The notes below the pieces were generated by a model. The model saw only the letters and a program-made list of their open reading frames with translations, did no database searches and had not been told where the DNA came from. DNA of 64,000 bases from positions 90,535-154,534 of the forward strand of contig JAPLQX010000019.1 in assembly GCA_026399435.1 (NCBI GenBank), given 5' to 3'. Source of the DNA: Rhodocyclales bacterium. GTDB lineage: Bacteria > Pseudomonadota > Gammaproteobacteria > Burkholderiales > Rhodocyclaceae. Below, one piece after another: positions 16,430 through 26,090 of the stretch (positions within the stretch are counted from its first letter, which is position 1; every line of letters starts with the position of its first letter). The position numbers and the translations under genes were made by a program.

Positions 16430-17298
16430 GTCGTCGCCTGCCTGAAAGTTGTCCGTGTTGGCAGGCGCTCTGCCTGGGCCTGCTGTCGGCTTTGGCGTTG
16501 CTGCTTTCGGCATCCATGGTGCGTGCCGAGGCCATCCATGAGGAAGCGCCGCGCATAGTGGCGGCGCTGGAACAGGGGCTGGCCGCCGAAATGGGGGTCG
16601 GCCTGAAGAAGGATGCGCGACTGGCCCTGGCGCTCTATTGCGACGCCGGCACCATGGGCAGTGCCGAGGGATTTTTTCGCATCGGCCGGATTCTCGCGCA
16701 GGGTCCGGTCTTTCTGCGCAATCCGGCGCTGGCCAATGCCTATTTCGCCCTTGCGGCGAGACTCGGCCATCGCGATGCGGTCGATCACCATGATGAAAGC
16801 GTGGGCAACGCACCGCTCGGCGACGACTGCGGCAACTTCGAGGCCAGCCTGGTGGCGGGGCACTTCGATCTCGACGGCTATCTGTCGGCGGTATCGCCGG
16901 CAAAACGAAAGGTTTCCGACTTGATCCGCCGTCATGCGGCGAGCTATGGCGTCGATGTGCGCATCGCCCTGGCGGTTGCGCTGGCCGAATCGAATCTGAA
17001 TTCGCAGGCGGTCTCGCCGAAGAACGCACAGGGCGTGATGCAACTGATACCGGGGACGCAGGAGCGCTTTGGCGTCAGGCATCCCTTCGATCCGCAATCC
17101 AACATCATGGGCGGACTGGCCTATCTGAAATGGCTGAAGGCGCGCTTTGGCGGCGACTGGGCGCTGGTCGCCGCCGCCTACAACGCCGGGGAAGGCGCGG
17201 TCGAGCGGTACGGCGGAATCCCCCCGTTTCGTGAAACCCAGGCCTATGTGCGGCGGGTGCTGTTCTTCGCAGGCTTTGCGCTGCCGAAGAAGGGTTGA
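16426..17298 (+). CDS. Lytic transglycosylase (SLT domain) with Sel1-like N-terminus
   Basis: A 290-residue periplasmic murein lytic enzyme. A signal-anchor-like segment (LGLLSALALLLSASMVRAEA) is followed by a Sel1-like repeat region (AEMGVGLKKDARLALALYCD, AEGFFRIGRILAQG, LANAYFALAARLGH). The SLT/GEWL domain (about 165-275) carries the catalytic Glu in ALAESNLNSQAVSPKNAQGV, MQLIPGTQERFGV and VAAAYNAGEGAVERY. The GTG at 16426 overlaps the upstream stop (GTGA). It cleaves peptidoglycan to 1,6-anhydromuropeptides. Confidence 0.9.
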   Translation: MSRRLPESCPCWQALCLGLLSALALLLSASMVRAEAIHEEAPRIVAALEQGLAAEMGVGLKKDARLALALYCDAGTMGSAEGFFRIGRILAQGPVFLRNPALANAYFALAARLGHRDAVDHHDESVGNAPLGDDCGNFEASLVAGHFDLDGYLSAVSPAKRKVSDLIRRHAASYGVDVRIALAVALAESNLNSQAVSPKNAQGVMQLIPGTQERFGVRHPFDPQSNIMGGLAYLKWLKARFGGDWALVAAAYNAGEGAVERYGGIPPFRETQAYVRRVLFFAGFALPKKG

Positions 17299-17338
17299 CC
17301 ACAACCCCGGTCTCGCTGTCTGGACCCAAAGAACGTCT

Positions 17339-17368
17339 TGTAAGGATTTCCGGTCGGCCCCGACGAAG
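17339..17368 (+). promoter_or_regulatory. Possible ECF-type promoter of the bufferin operon
   Basis: TGTAAGG at 17339-17345 and CGACGAA at 17361-17367 are spaced about as -35 and -10 elements of ECF promoters that drive bufferin/DUF2282 operons in other proteobacteria (GTAAC-type -35, CGA-type -10). The -35 is not an exact match, so this is tentative. Confidence 0.35.
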
Positions 17369-17432
17369 CTGCAGGAGTCGATTCGGCTCCGCAATCAATT
17401 GACCCGACGAAATATTCCAACAGGAGAACAAC

Positions 17433-17744
17433 ATGAAAGATCAGCGCACCTTGATTCAGAATACCATTCAGGCTTCCATAGCCGGCTTGATGGCCTTGGG
17501 CATCGCGGCGACGGCCGGTTCGGCTTTTGCCGCAGATGACGCCAAGGCGAAGGAAAAGTGCTTCGGCATCGCCGAGGCAGGCAAGAACGACTGCGGCGGC
17601 ACTTCCAGCAAGCATGCGTGTGCCGGCCAGTCCAAGGTGGACAAGGATCCGGACTCCTTCAAGTTCGTTGCCAAGGGCACCTGCGAGAAGATGGGCGGCA
17701 AGCTGTCGGCCATGACGCCGCCCAAGATGGACAAGAAGTCCTGA
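17433..17744 (+). CDS. bufA1: Bufferin precursor peptide, DUF2282 family (BufA1-like)
   Basis: A 103-residue RiPP precursor. The long N-terminal signal sequence ([20 protein letters not shown], ending AFA) is followed by the DUF2282 core with four conserved cysteines: [18 protein letters not shown] and AKGTC. In characterised bufferins the core cysteines are converted to thiooxazoles or related heterocycles by the MNIO enzyme encoded next door, and the product sequesters copper in the periplasm. ACAGGAGAACAACATG gives a strong ribosome-binding site. First gene of a four-gene operon. The modification is inferred from the family. Confidence 0.88.
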   Translation: MKDQRTLIQNTIQASIAGLMALGIAATAGSAFAADDAKAKEKCFGIAEAGKNDCGGTSSKHACAGQSKVDKDPDSFKFVAKGTCEKMGGKLSAMTPPKMDKKS

Positions 17745-17767
17745 CTCGACTGGCCGCTCTTCAACTC

Positions 17768-18628
17768 ATGAGTGAGCTGCCCGCGCAGGCCGGAATCGGC
17801 CTGCGCGCCCCACACTACAGCGAAGTGCTCGCCACCCGGCCGGATATTGCCTGGCTCGAAGTGCATAGCGAGAACTTCTTCGTTCCCGGCGGTGAAGCGC
17901 TGCGGGTGCTCGATGCGGTGCGCCAGAGCTATCCCGTAAGCCTGCACGGCGTCGGTCTCTCGCTGGGTTCGAGCGACGAGCTCAACCAGGAGCATTTACG
18001 CAAGTTGAAGGTGCTGATTGAACGTGTGCAGCCGGCTGCGGTATCCGAGCATTTGTGCTGGTCGTCCATCGGCGGGCGCTATCTCAACGACTTGCTGCCC
18101 CTGCCGTACAGCGAGGAAGCCCTGACCGGAGTCTGCGAACGAATTCGCCGGGCGCAGGATTTTATCGGACGCCGCATCATGATCGAAAACGTATCGAGCT
18201 ATGTGCGTTTCAGGGGTGCCGCGATGCCCGAATGGGAATTCCTGGTGGAAGTGGCGCGGCGCAGCGATTGCGACATCCTGCTCGACGTGAACAATATCTT
18301 CGTCAGCGCAGCCAACCACGGCTTCGACGCGCTCGACTATCTGCATGCAATTCCGGCCGAGCGGGTCGGCGAGATTCACCTGGCCGGCTACGAAACAGAC
18401 GAGAGCGAGCCGACCGACGAGGATTTCCTGGTGGATACCCATTCCCGACCTGTGTCCGATGCGGTGTGGGCCTTGTATGCCGAAACCTTGAGACGCCTCG
18501 GTCCGCAGCCGACGCTGATCGAATGGGACAACGACATTCCGGCCTTGGCAGTACTGCTGGCGGAGGCCGGCAAGGCTCAGGCATTGCTCGAAACCTGCGA
18601 GGAGCACCTGCATGCTCGCGCTGCCTGA
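17768..18628 (+). CDS. bufB1: DUF692 multinuclear non-heme iron oxygenase (BufB1-like)
   Basis: A 286-residue TIM-barrel MNIO enzyme that modifies cysteines of the bufferin precursor. Metal-binding and family motifs: LEVHSENFFV, SLHGVGLSLGS, VSEHLCWSS, IENVSSYVRF, ILLDVNNIFVSA, EIHLAGYE and VDTHSRPV. The ATG at 17768 lies 24 bases after the precursor gene; the frame is open further upstream but overlaps that gene in another frame. Its end overlaps the DUF2063 gene by 17 bases. Confidence 0.92.
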   Translation: MSELPAQAGIGLRAPHYSEVLATRPDIAWLEVHSENFFVPGGEALRVLDAVRQSYPVSLHGVGLSLGSSDELNQEHLRKLKVLIERVQPAAVSEHLCWSSIGGRYLNDLLPLPYSEEALTGVCERIRRAQDFIGRRIMIENVSSYVRFRGAAMPEWEFLVEVARRSDCDILLDVNNIFVSAANHGFDALDYLHAIPAERVGEIHLAGYETDESEPTDEDFLVDTHSRPVSDAVWALYAETLRRLGPQPTLIEWDNDIPALAVLLAEAGKAQALLETCEEHLHARAA

Positions 18629-19403
18629 AATCCAGTCGCGGTTCTACGCCGCGATCATGGCCGGGACGGAACCGGTCGAAGTCGCCGTGCTGCAGGTGCT
18701 GGAAGAAGATGCCCGGCGGGGGCGGCGCCGGCTCGCGGCCTACCGTCGCGGCATTTTCGGCAATCTGTGCAATGCCCTCGTTGCTACGTATCCGCTAGTC
18801 AGCCGCATCGTCGGACTGCCGTTCTTTCGCGAAGCGGCACGCCACTACATAGTGGCGAACCCGAGCCGCAGCGGTGACCTGAATGACTACGGTGAAAGCT
18901 TTGCCGGCTTTATCGGCGATTACCCGCACGCCCGCGAACTGCCCTACTTGGCAGACGTGGCCCGGCTGGAATGGCTGGTGCAGTCGACGCGCCACGCCGC
19001 CGACTGCGGACCGGCCGATCTCTCGATTCTCGCCGGCATTCCTGCCGAGCGCTATGGCGACCTTGTGTTCGAACTCGATCCGACGTGCGCACGCATGGAT
19101 TCCGTCTGGCCGGTGCACGCGGTCTGGCGGGTGAACCAGGAAGCTTACATCGGCGATATGCAGGTGGACTTCTCGCGGGGCTGCCGGATATTGCTGCGGC
19201 GTCACATGGGCGCCGTCTCGTTGGAATCGCTGAGCGCTGCCGAGGCGGCCTTCCTCGATGCATTGGCCGGCAGGATGCCGCTGGCACAGGCAGCAGCGGC
19301 GGCATTGCACGAGGACGCCGATTTTGATTTCGGCACAAGACTGCAGGAATGGATGGCCAGCGGATTGTTGTACAAGACCATGCTTGAGACATCGATGGAG
19401 TAA
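18612..19403 (+). CDS. bufC1: DUF2063 partner protein (BufC1-like)
   Basis: A 263-residue protein of the DUF2063 family, often annotated as putative DNA-binding but now regarded as the recognition partner that presents the precursor to the DUF692 enzyme. The N-terminal helical domain (EIQSRFYAAIMAG...YRRGIFGNLCNALVATYP) and the C-terminal winged-helix-like part (LSAAEAAFLDALAGRMPLA) are visible. It overlaps the upstream gene and is followed by a DoxX gene after 4 bases, the standard bufABCD order. Confidence 0.85.
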   Translation: MLALPEIQSRFYAAIMAGTEPVEVAVLQVLEEDARRGRRRLAAYRRGIFGNLCNALVATYPLVSRIVGLPFFREAARHYIVANPSRSGDLNDYGESFAGFIGDYPHARELPYLADVARLEWLVQSTRHAADCGPADLSILAGIPAERYGDLVFELDPTCARMDSVWPVHAVWRVNQEAYIGDMQVDFSRGCRILLRRHMGAVSLESLSAAEAAFLDALAGRMPLAQAAAAALHEDADFDFGTRLQEWMASGLLYKTMLETSME

Positions 19404-19407
19404 GCGA

Positions 19408-19890
19408 ATGAACCCCGCAACCACGCAGTTGTTGCCCCTTGTGATGCGACGCGCAAACGCCCTTGCCGCGCATCTTGAAAACTGGCTGACTCCGCTGTTC
19501 GATCTCGGCATCCGGCTTTATGTGGCCAGCGTGTTCTTCCGCTCCGGCTGGCTAAAGATATCTGATTGGGATTCGACCCTGGTGTTGTTCGAGAACGAGT
19601 ACCACGTGCCGGTCCTGTCGCCCAATGCCGCCGCCATCATGGGTGCAGGTGGCGAACTGCTGCTGCCGGTGCTGCTGGCTCTGGGGCTGGCCGGGCGCTT
19701 CGGCGCCGCCGGGTTGTTCGTGGTCAACGTCGTCGCGGTGCTGTCCTACCCCGACCTGTCGGACCTGGGGCGCGCAGACCACTTGTTGTGGGGCGTGCTG
19801 CTGCTCGTCACCCTGCTGCATGGCCCGGGCCGGCTGTCAGTCGATTGCTGGCTGACGCGCCGGCTGGACCGTGGTCGCCAGACCGGTTGA
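19408..19890 (+). CDS. DoxX-family membrane protein of the bufferin operon
   Basis: A 160-residue inner-membrane protein with about four hydrophobic segments (LFDLGIRLYVASVFFRSG, AAIMGAGGELLLPVLLALGL, AAGLFVVNVVAVLSYP, HLLWGVLLLVTLLHGPG) and DoxX features such as FFRSGWLKI and GGELLLPVLL. Last gene of the operon. Its role with bufferins is not established; DoxX proteins are linked to thiosulfate or redox metabolism. The frame extends upstream, but the ATG at 19408 directly follows the bufC1-like stop. Confidence 0.88.
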   Translation: MNPATTQLLPLVMRRANALAAHLENWLTPLFDLGIRLYVASVFFRSGWLKISDWDSTLVLFENEYHVPVLSPNAAAIMGAGGELLLPVLLALGLAGRFGAAGLFVVNVVAVLSYPDLSDLGRADHLLWGVLLLVTLLHGPGRLSVDCWLTRRLDRGRQTG

Positions 19891-19922
19891 GAGCGTCCGG
19901 CCTTGCCAGGTCAGCCCCGGTC

Positions 19923-21497
<1,575 letters not shown>

Positions 21498-21528
21498 GGC
21501 GGCAGGGATATCGATGCGAAGGGCCGCG

Positions 21529-21557
21529 ATTATACGGTGCCGGCGAGGAGTTCCCAA
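21529..21557 (-). promoter_or_regulatory. prfC promoter with -35 inside element A
   Basis: On the minus strand a perfect TATAAT (21534-21529) is preceded, with 17-base spacing, by TTGGGA (21557-21552). The -35 hexamer lies within the first hairpin of a dispersed element A (21548-21579), so the element appears to have supplied part of the promoter. Confidence 0.6.
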
Positions 21558-21579
21558 AGGGACGCACCGCGCTGGCGCT
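21548..21579 (+). repeat. Dispersed element A upstream of prfC
   Basis: GAGTTCCCAAAGGGACGCAC followed by CGCGCTGGCGCT, matching the A consensus over its full length. It is the only complete copy found outside a coding region; its first hairpin overlaps the prfC -35. Confidence 0.8.
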
Positions 21580-21601
21580 ACGGCGATCCGCCGCCTTGCG
21601 G

Positions 21602-22003
21602 TCAGCTTGTGGCTTGTGCGATCCCCATGCGCCGCGAGGACGCCGGAAAGGCGGTGGGACGCGCGGCTTTTTCGCCCGCCAGCACCCAGTCGGCGTCGAG
21701 CGAGCGGATCGGCACGGCGGTATCGGCCGGAATGCGCCCCGACACCTGCAGCGCCAGATAGCGGCCGCAACTGACGCGCAGGAAGGAGCTGAAGTTGGCA
21801 CAGTCGCCGCCGGCTTCGGCCAGTTCGTCGTAGAGGCGGGTGATCAACTGCGCCACGCTGAGGCCGTCGCGTGCGCCGATTTCCTCAAGCACCTGCCAGA
21901 ACAGGTTCTCCAGCCGGATGCTGGTGGCGACACCGGAAAGCCGCAGGGAACGCGAACGGCAGCGATACAGCTCGGGATCGGCGCTAATGAAAATCCTGCA
22001 CAT
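21602..22003 (-). CDS. Ribbon-helix-helix domain protein
   Basis: A 133-residue protein. The central part ([59 protein letters not shown]) is the ribbon-helix-helix-like domain seen in small bacterial proteins annotated with this fold: a beta strand with T/S-I-R-L-E followed by two helices. The last 40 residues are unconserved. It lies downstream of the PfpI gene on the same strand and may regulate transcription; no target is evident. Confidence 0.7.
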   Translation of the reverse strand: MCRIFISADPELYRCRSRSLRLSGVATSIRLENLFWQVLEEIGARDGLSVAQLITRLYDELAEAGGDCANFSSFLRVSCGRYLALQVSGRIPADTAVPIRSLDADWVLAGEKAARPTAFPASSRRMGIAQATS

Positions 22004-22022
22004 CGCCTTTTCTCCTCAAGGT

Positions 22023-22050
22023 CGGCAGGGATGCGGGTGCATCCCTGCCG
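22023..22050. terminator. Strong 12-bp stem-loop between the PfpI and RHH genes
   Basis: CGGCAGGGATGC-GGGT-GCATCCCTGCCG forms a perfect 12-bp stem with a 4-base loop. No T tract follows on the minus strand, so it may act as an mRNA-stabilising or processing hairpin rather than an intrinsic terminator. Confidence 0.45.
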
Positions 22051-22086
22051 TGCAATGTAGCACCGCTGCCGCGACGAACGGAGAAA

Positions 22087-22668
22087 TCAAGGTTCGATGC
22101 GGGTACCGAGCAGTTTCAGGAACTGGCTGATCCAGGCCGGATGCGCGGGCCAGGCGGGCGCCGTGACCAGGTTGCCGTCGGTGACGGCGGCGTCGATCGC
22201 GATCTCGGCGAACTTTCCCTCGGCCAACACCACCTCGGCGCTGCACGCTGGATAGGCCGAGCAGCGGCGGCCCTTGAGCACGCCGGCCGCGGCCAGAATC
22301 TGTGCGCCATGGCAAATGGCGGCCACCGGTTTGTTGGCGCTGAAGAAGTGCCGCACCATGTCGAGCACCACGGGGTTGAGGCGCAGGTATTCCGGCGCGC
22401 GGCCGCCGGGGATCACCAGCGCATCGTAGTTTTCGGCTTTCGTTTCGGCGAAGCTGGCGTTCAGCGCAAAGTTGTGGCCGCGCTTTTCCGAATAGGTTTG
22501 CTGCCCCTCGAAATCATGGATCGCCGTGGCGACGCTGTCGCCGGCTTTCTTGTCGGGGCAGACCGCATGTACGCTGTGGCCGACCGCCAGCAGTGCCTGG
22601 AAGGGCACCATGACTTCATAATCCTCGACGTAATCGCCGACCAGCATCAGTATCCTCTTGGCTGCCAT
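22087..22668 (-). CDS. DJ-1/PfpI family protein
   Basis: A 193-residue protein of the DJ-1/PfpI superfamily (glyoxalase, deglycase or protease-like roles vary). It has [20 protein letters not shown] near the N-terminus, the [13 protein letters not shown] loop, and the nucleophile elbow [15 protein letters not shown] with the reactive Cys followed by His. GGAGAGAGACATG gives a good ribosome-binding site for the ATG at 22668. The upstream frame to 22884 lacks similarity. Substrate unknown. Confidence 0.9.
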   Translation of the reverse strand: MAAKRILMLVGDYVEDYEVMVPFQALLAVGHSVHAVCPDKKAGDSVATAIHDFEGQQTYSEKRGHNFALNASFAETKAENYDALVIPGGRAPEYLRLNPVVLDMVRHFFSANKPVAAICHGAQILAAAGVLKGRRCSAYPACSAEVVLAEGKFAEIAIDAAVTDGNLVTAPAWPAHPAWISQFLKLLGTRIEP

Positions 22669-22890
22669 GTCTCTCTCCTTGTAGTGGCGGGGCATGCACC
22701 GCACACCCGCGAGGCATTCTTGCAGCGGCGCAGCGGCGGCGGGTAGTAGCCGGCTAACGCATGGGGGCGGTTGGCGCAGTGCAGCAAGCGTCGTGCGCCG
22801 CCGGCATGCGTTTTGGGAGGGGGTGGGGTGTAACATCGGCGTCGCTAGAATTCTGCGACAAGCCACCGATGCTGACAGCCGCACTCAACG

Positions 22891-25800
22891 ATGCCGACAG
22901 CCGCGCTCTCTGAAGCGACCAGACGTTTGTTTCAATCCCGAGCGGGCGTCTGGGCGGCTTGGATCGCTCTTGCCAGCTCGCTGGCACTGACGGCTGTCGC
23001 CTGGCGCTACACCCAGCAGGATGTCGAGCGGGAGATGCGTCGTGAGTTCGATGCCGAGGTTATCCAGGTACGGGCCGACCTCAATACGCGCATTGCCGGC
23101 TATACGCAGGCCTTGCGCCGCGCTGCGGCGCTGTTTGCCGCCAGCGACGAAGTGACACGCAAGGACTGGCGCGATTTTGTGGCCGGGCTCAAGCTGGAGC
23201 GCGACTATCCCGCGATGCAGGCGGTGGCTTTCGCGCGTGCCGTGACCGCTGCCGAACTCGGTGCGCTGGTCCGCGAGGTTCGCCGCAGAGGTGTGCCTGA
23301 TTTCGCCGTGCGTCCGCCGGGTCGCCGCGACCGCTATGTAGTGAATGTCTATGCCGAACCCTATGCCGGGCTCAACGTGAAGGCGCTCGGTTACGACATG
23401 TGGGAGGATATTGATCGGCGCGAGACCATGGAAAGGGCGCGCGACACCGGCGAGCCGGCGATCACGCGCAGGACCACGCTGAAGATCGACGAGCAAGGCA
23501 ACCCGGCCCCTGCGTTCATCATGTACCTGCCGGTGGTTTCGAAGTCGAGCGGCAAGGTCTACGGCTACGTGCTCAGTCCTTTTCGCATGCCGATCCTGAT
23601 GGAGGATCTGTTCAAGGGTAGTCCCCGTGCCGTATCCCTGGAAATCCACGATGGCGCCGATTCGGGTCCGGAGAGTCTTTTCTACCGCAGCGCCGGGGAG
23701 GACCACCCGGCGGCCGCGAAACTGGTCCACAGCGAAACCCTGACGGTTGGCGGCCGACCCTGGACGCTGGGTTTTGCCAGCCGCCCGGAACTCGAAGCGC
23801 GGGCCGACGTGGGGCGCTCGGCGCAGGTGCTGGCGGGAGGCCTGCTGACGAGTTTGCTGCTGTTCAGCGTCGTCTGGTCGCTGGCCACCACGCGCGACCG
23901 CGCCGTGCGTCTGGCGCGCGAGATGACTGGTTCGCTACGCGAGAGCGAGGCCCGCTTCAGGGTATTGGTGGAGCAGGCGCCCGACGCCATCGTGGTGTAC
24001 GACATGGATCTGGACCGGTTCGTGGATGCCAATGCACAGGCGGAAAAGCTCTACGGCTGCACGCGCGAGGAACTGCTGAATGACGGGCCGGACAGGTTCT
24101 ATCCGCCCGGCCGGTTCAACGGGAAAACCGCGGCGGAAAATGTTCAGGAGATGCTCGATCGGGCTTTGGCCGGCGAAGAAGTGTTCTTTGAGCGCACCAT
24201 CCGTAACGCGCAAGGCAGGATCGTGCGCTGTGAAATGCGGCTGGTTCGTCTGCCTTCGGCCGATCATCGGCTGATCCGCAGCAGCCTTATCGACATCACC
24301 GAGCGCAAGCAGGCAGAGAAGGTACTGGCGCGCCAGCAGGCCGCGCAGCGGGAAAGCGAGGAACGGCTGCGCCTGCTGCTGAATTCGACCGGCGAAGCGA
24401 TCTACGGCATTGATATGGATGGCCGTTGCACCTTCTGTAATCCGGCCGGGCTGCGCATGCTCGGCTGGTGCAGCGAGCAAGACCTTCTCGGCCGCAACAT
24501 GCATGCTACGACGCACATCCGCAAGCCTGACGGTTCGCCGCATCCGGCCGATTCATGTCCGCTGTGCGGCGTGCTCGAAACGGGCGTGGAGGTGTCGGTG
24601 GATGATGAAGTGTTTCTCCGCGCCGACGGTAGCAGCTTCCCGGTCCGCTACGGCGCGCATCCGATCCGGCGCGACGGAGAAATCATCGGCGCGGTGGTGA
24701 CCTTTACCGATGCAACGAGGCGCAAGGCGGCAGAGGACGAAATCAGGAACCTGGCGTTCTATGATCCGCTGACGCGGCTGCCCAACCGGCGGCTGATGCA
24801 TGATCGTCTCGAGCGCGCCCTGACCGGTAGTGCGCGGCACACTCGTCATGGCGCCCTGATGCTGTTCGATCTGGATGATTTCAAGACACTCAACGACACG
24901 CTGGGGCATGATGTAGGCGACCAGTTCCTGATCGAAGTGGCGTCCCGCATGGAGTCCTGCATACGCGAAGGCGATACCGTCGCGCGGCTGGGTGGTGACG
25001 AGTTCGTGGTGATTCTCGAAGACCTCGATGCCGAAGCCGTCGCCGCGATGCAGGCAGAGAGCGTGGCGGTAAAGATTCAGGCGGCGCTGAACCAGCCTTA
25101 TCTGTTCGACCTGAGTCTCGTCGGTGGGGACGGCGACACGCGCAGCTACCACTGCACCGCGAGCATCGGCATTGCGCTGTTTCGCGATCAATCGCTGTCG
25201 GTCGAGGAGTTGATGAAGCGCGCCGACACGGCCATGTACCAGGCCAAGGCGGCAGGCCGCAACACGCTGCGCTTCTTCGACCCCGACATGCAGGCGGTGG
25301 TCTCCGCCCGCGCCACGCTGAATGCGGACCTGCGCGCGGCGATACGCGAGAGCCAGTTCCTGCTCCACTATCAGTCGCAGTTCGATGGCGAAGGGCGCAT
25401 GACGGGCGCCGAAGCGCTGGTGCGCTGGCAGCATCCGCGGCGCGGTCTGGTGTTTCCCGCCGAGTTCATTCCGCTGGCGGAGGACAGTGGGCTGATCCTG
25501 CCGCTGGGCCACTGGGTGCTGGAAACGGCCTGCCGGCAATTGCTGGTCTGGGCGCAACAGCCCGACATGGCCCATCTCACGGTCGCGGTAAATGTCAGCG
25601 GCCGCCAGTTCTACCAGAGGGATTTCGTCGAGCAGGTGCTCGCGGTGCTGCGCGAGACCGGTGCCGATCCGCAGAAACTCAAGCTGGAAGTCACCGAGAG
25701 CCTGTTGCTGCACGACATGAAAGACATCATTGCCAAGATGACGGAGCTGAAGAAAGAGGGCATAAGCTTCGCCCTCGACGATTTCGGCATCGGCTATTCG

Positions 25801-26076
25801 TCCCTGTCCTACCTGAAGCGCCTGCCTTTGGCCCAGTTGAAGATAGACCAGTCATTCGTGCGCGACGTGCTCACCGACAGCAACGATGCCGCGATTGTCC
25901 GCACCATCATCGCCCTTGGCCGGAGTCTCGGCCTGGATGTGATCGCCGAGGGTGTGGAAACCGAGGGGCAGCGCGAGTTTCTGGCCCGGGAGGGATGTCA
26001 CGCCTACCAGGGCAATCTGTTCGGCAGGCCGGTCCCGGCGGAGATGCTGCAGGGGACATCGCCTCTGGCCGTGTAG
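22891..26076 (+). CDS. CHASE-PAS-PAS-GGDEF-EAL cyclic-di-GMP signalling protein
   Basis: A 1061-residue inner-membrane protein. An N-terminal membrane segment (WIALASSLALTAVAWRY) precedes a periplasmic CHASE sensor (about 45-270, with AVAFARAVTAAELGALVREV and INILPH-like core), then a second membrane segment (VLAGGLLTSLLLFSVVWSLA, about 310-330). PAS domains follow at about 350-465 and 486-610 (the second with a CTFCNPAGLRMLGW core). The GGDEF motif is intact near residue 701 (ARLGGDEFVV), preceded by a RxxD I-site (REGD). The EAL motif is intact near 841 (GAEALVRWQHP), with DDFGIGYSSLSYLKRLPL. Both diguanylate cyclase and phosphodiesterase activity are possible. Confidence 0.93.
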   Translation: MPTAALSEATRRLFQSRAGVWAAWIALASSLALTAVAWRYTQQDVEREMRREFDAEVIQVRADLNTRIAGYTQALRRAAALFAASDEVTRKDWRDFVAGLKLERDYPAMQAVAFARAVTAAELGALVREVRRRGVPDFAVRPPGRRDRYVVNVYAEPYAGLNVKALGYDMWEDIDRRETMERARDTGEPAITRRTTLKIDEQGNPAPAFIMYLPVVSKSSGKVYGYVLSPFRMPILMEDLFKGSPRAVSLEIHDGADSGPESLFYRSAGEDHPAAAKLVHSETLTVGGRPWTLGFASRPELEARADVGRSAQVLAGGLLTSLLLFSVVWSLATTRDRAVRLAREMTGSLRESEARFRVLVEQAPDAIVVYDMDLDRFVDANAQAEKLYGCTREELLNDGPDRFYPPGRFNGKTAAENVQEMLDRALAGEEVFFERTIRNAQGRIVRCEMRLVRLPSADHRLIRSSLIDITERKQAEKVLARQQAAQRESEERLRLLLNSTGEAIYGIDMDGRCTFCNPAGLRMLGWCSEQDLLGRNMHATTHIRKPDGSPHPADSCPLCGVLETGVEVSVDDEVFLRADGSSFPVRYGAHPIRRDGEIIGAVVTFTDATRRKAAEDEIRNLAFYDPLTRLPNRRLMHDRLERALTGSARHTRHGALMLFDLDDFKTLNDTLGHDVGDQFLIEVASRMESCIREGDTVARLGGDEFVVILEDLDAEAVAAMQAESVAVKIQAALNQPYLFDLSLVGGDGDTRSYHCTASIGIALFRDQSLSVEELMKRADTAMYQAKAAGRNTLRFFDPDMQAVVSARATLNADLRAAIRESQFLLHYQSQFDGEGRMTGAEALVRWQHPRRGLVFPAEFIPLAEDSGLILPLGHWVLETACRQLLVWAQQPDMAHLTVAVNVSGRQFYQRDFVEQVLAVLRETGADPQKLKLEVTESLLLHDMKDIIAKMTELKKEGISFALDDFGIGYSSLSYLKRLPLAQLKIDQSFVRDVLTDSNDAAIVRTIIALGRSLGLDVIAEGVETEGQREFLAREGCHAYQGNLFGRPVPAEMLQGTSPLAV

Positions 26077-26090
26077 CGTCGGCCTGAAAT

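Noticed and set aside
23935..24543. Minus-strand frame within the GGDEF-EAL gene
   Set aside because: Antisense shadow of the PAS region; no start signal and no domain.
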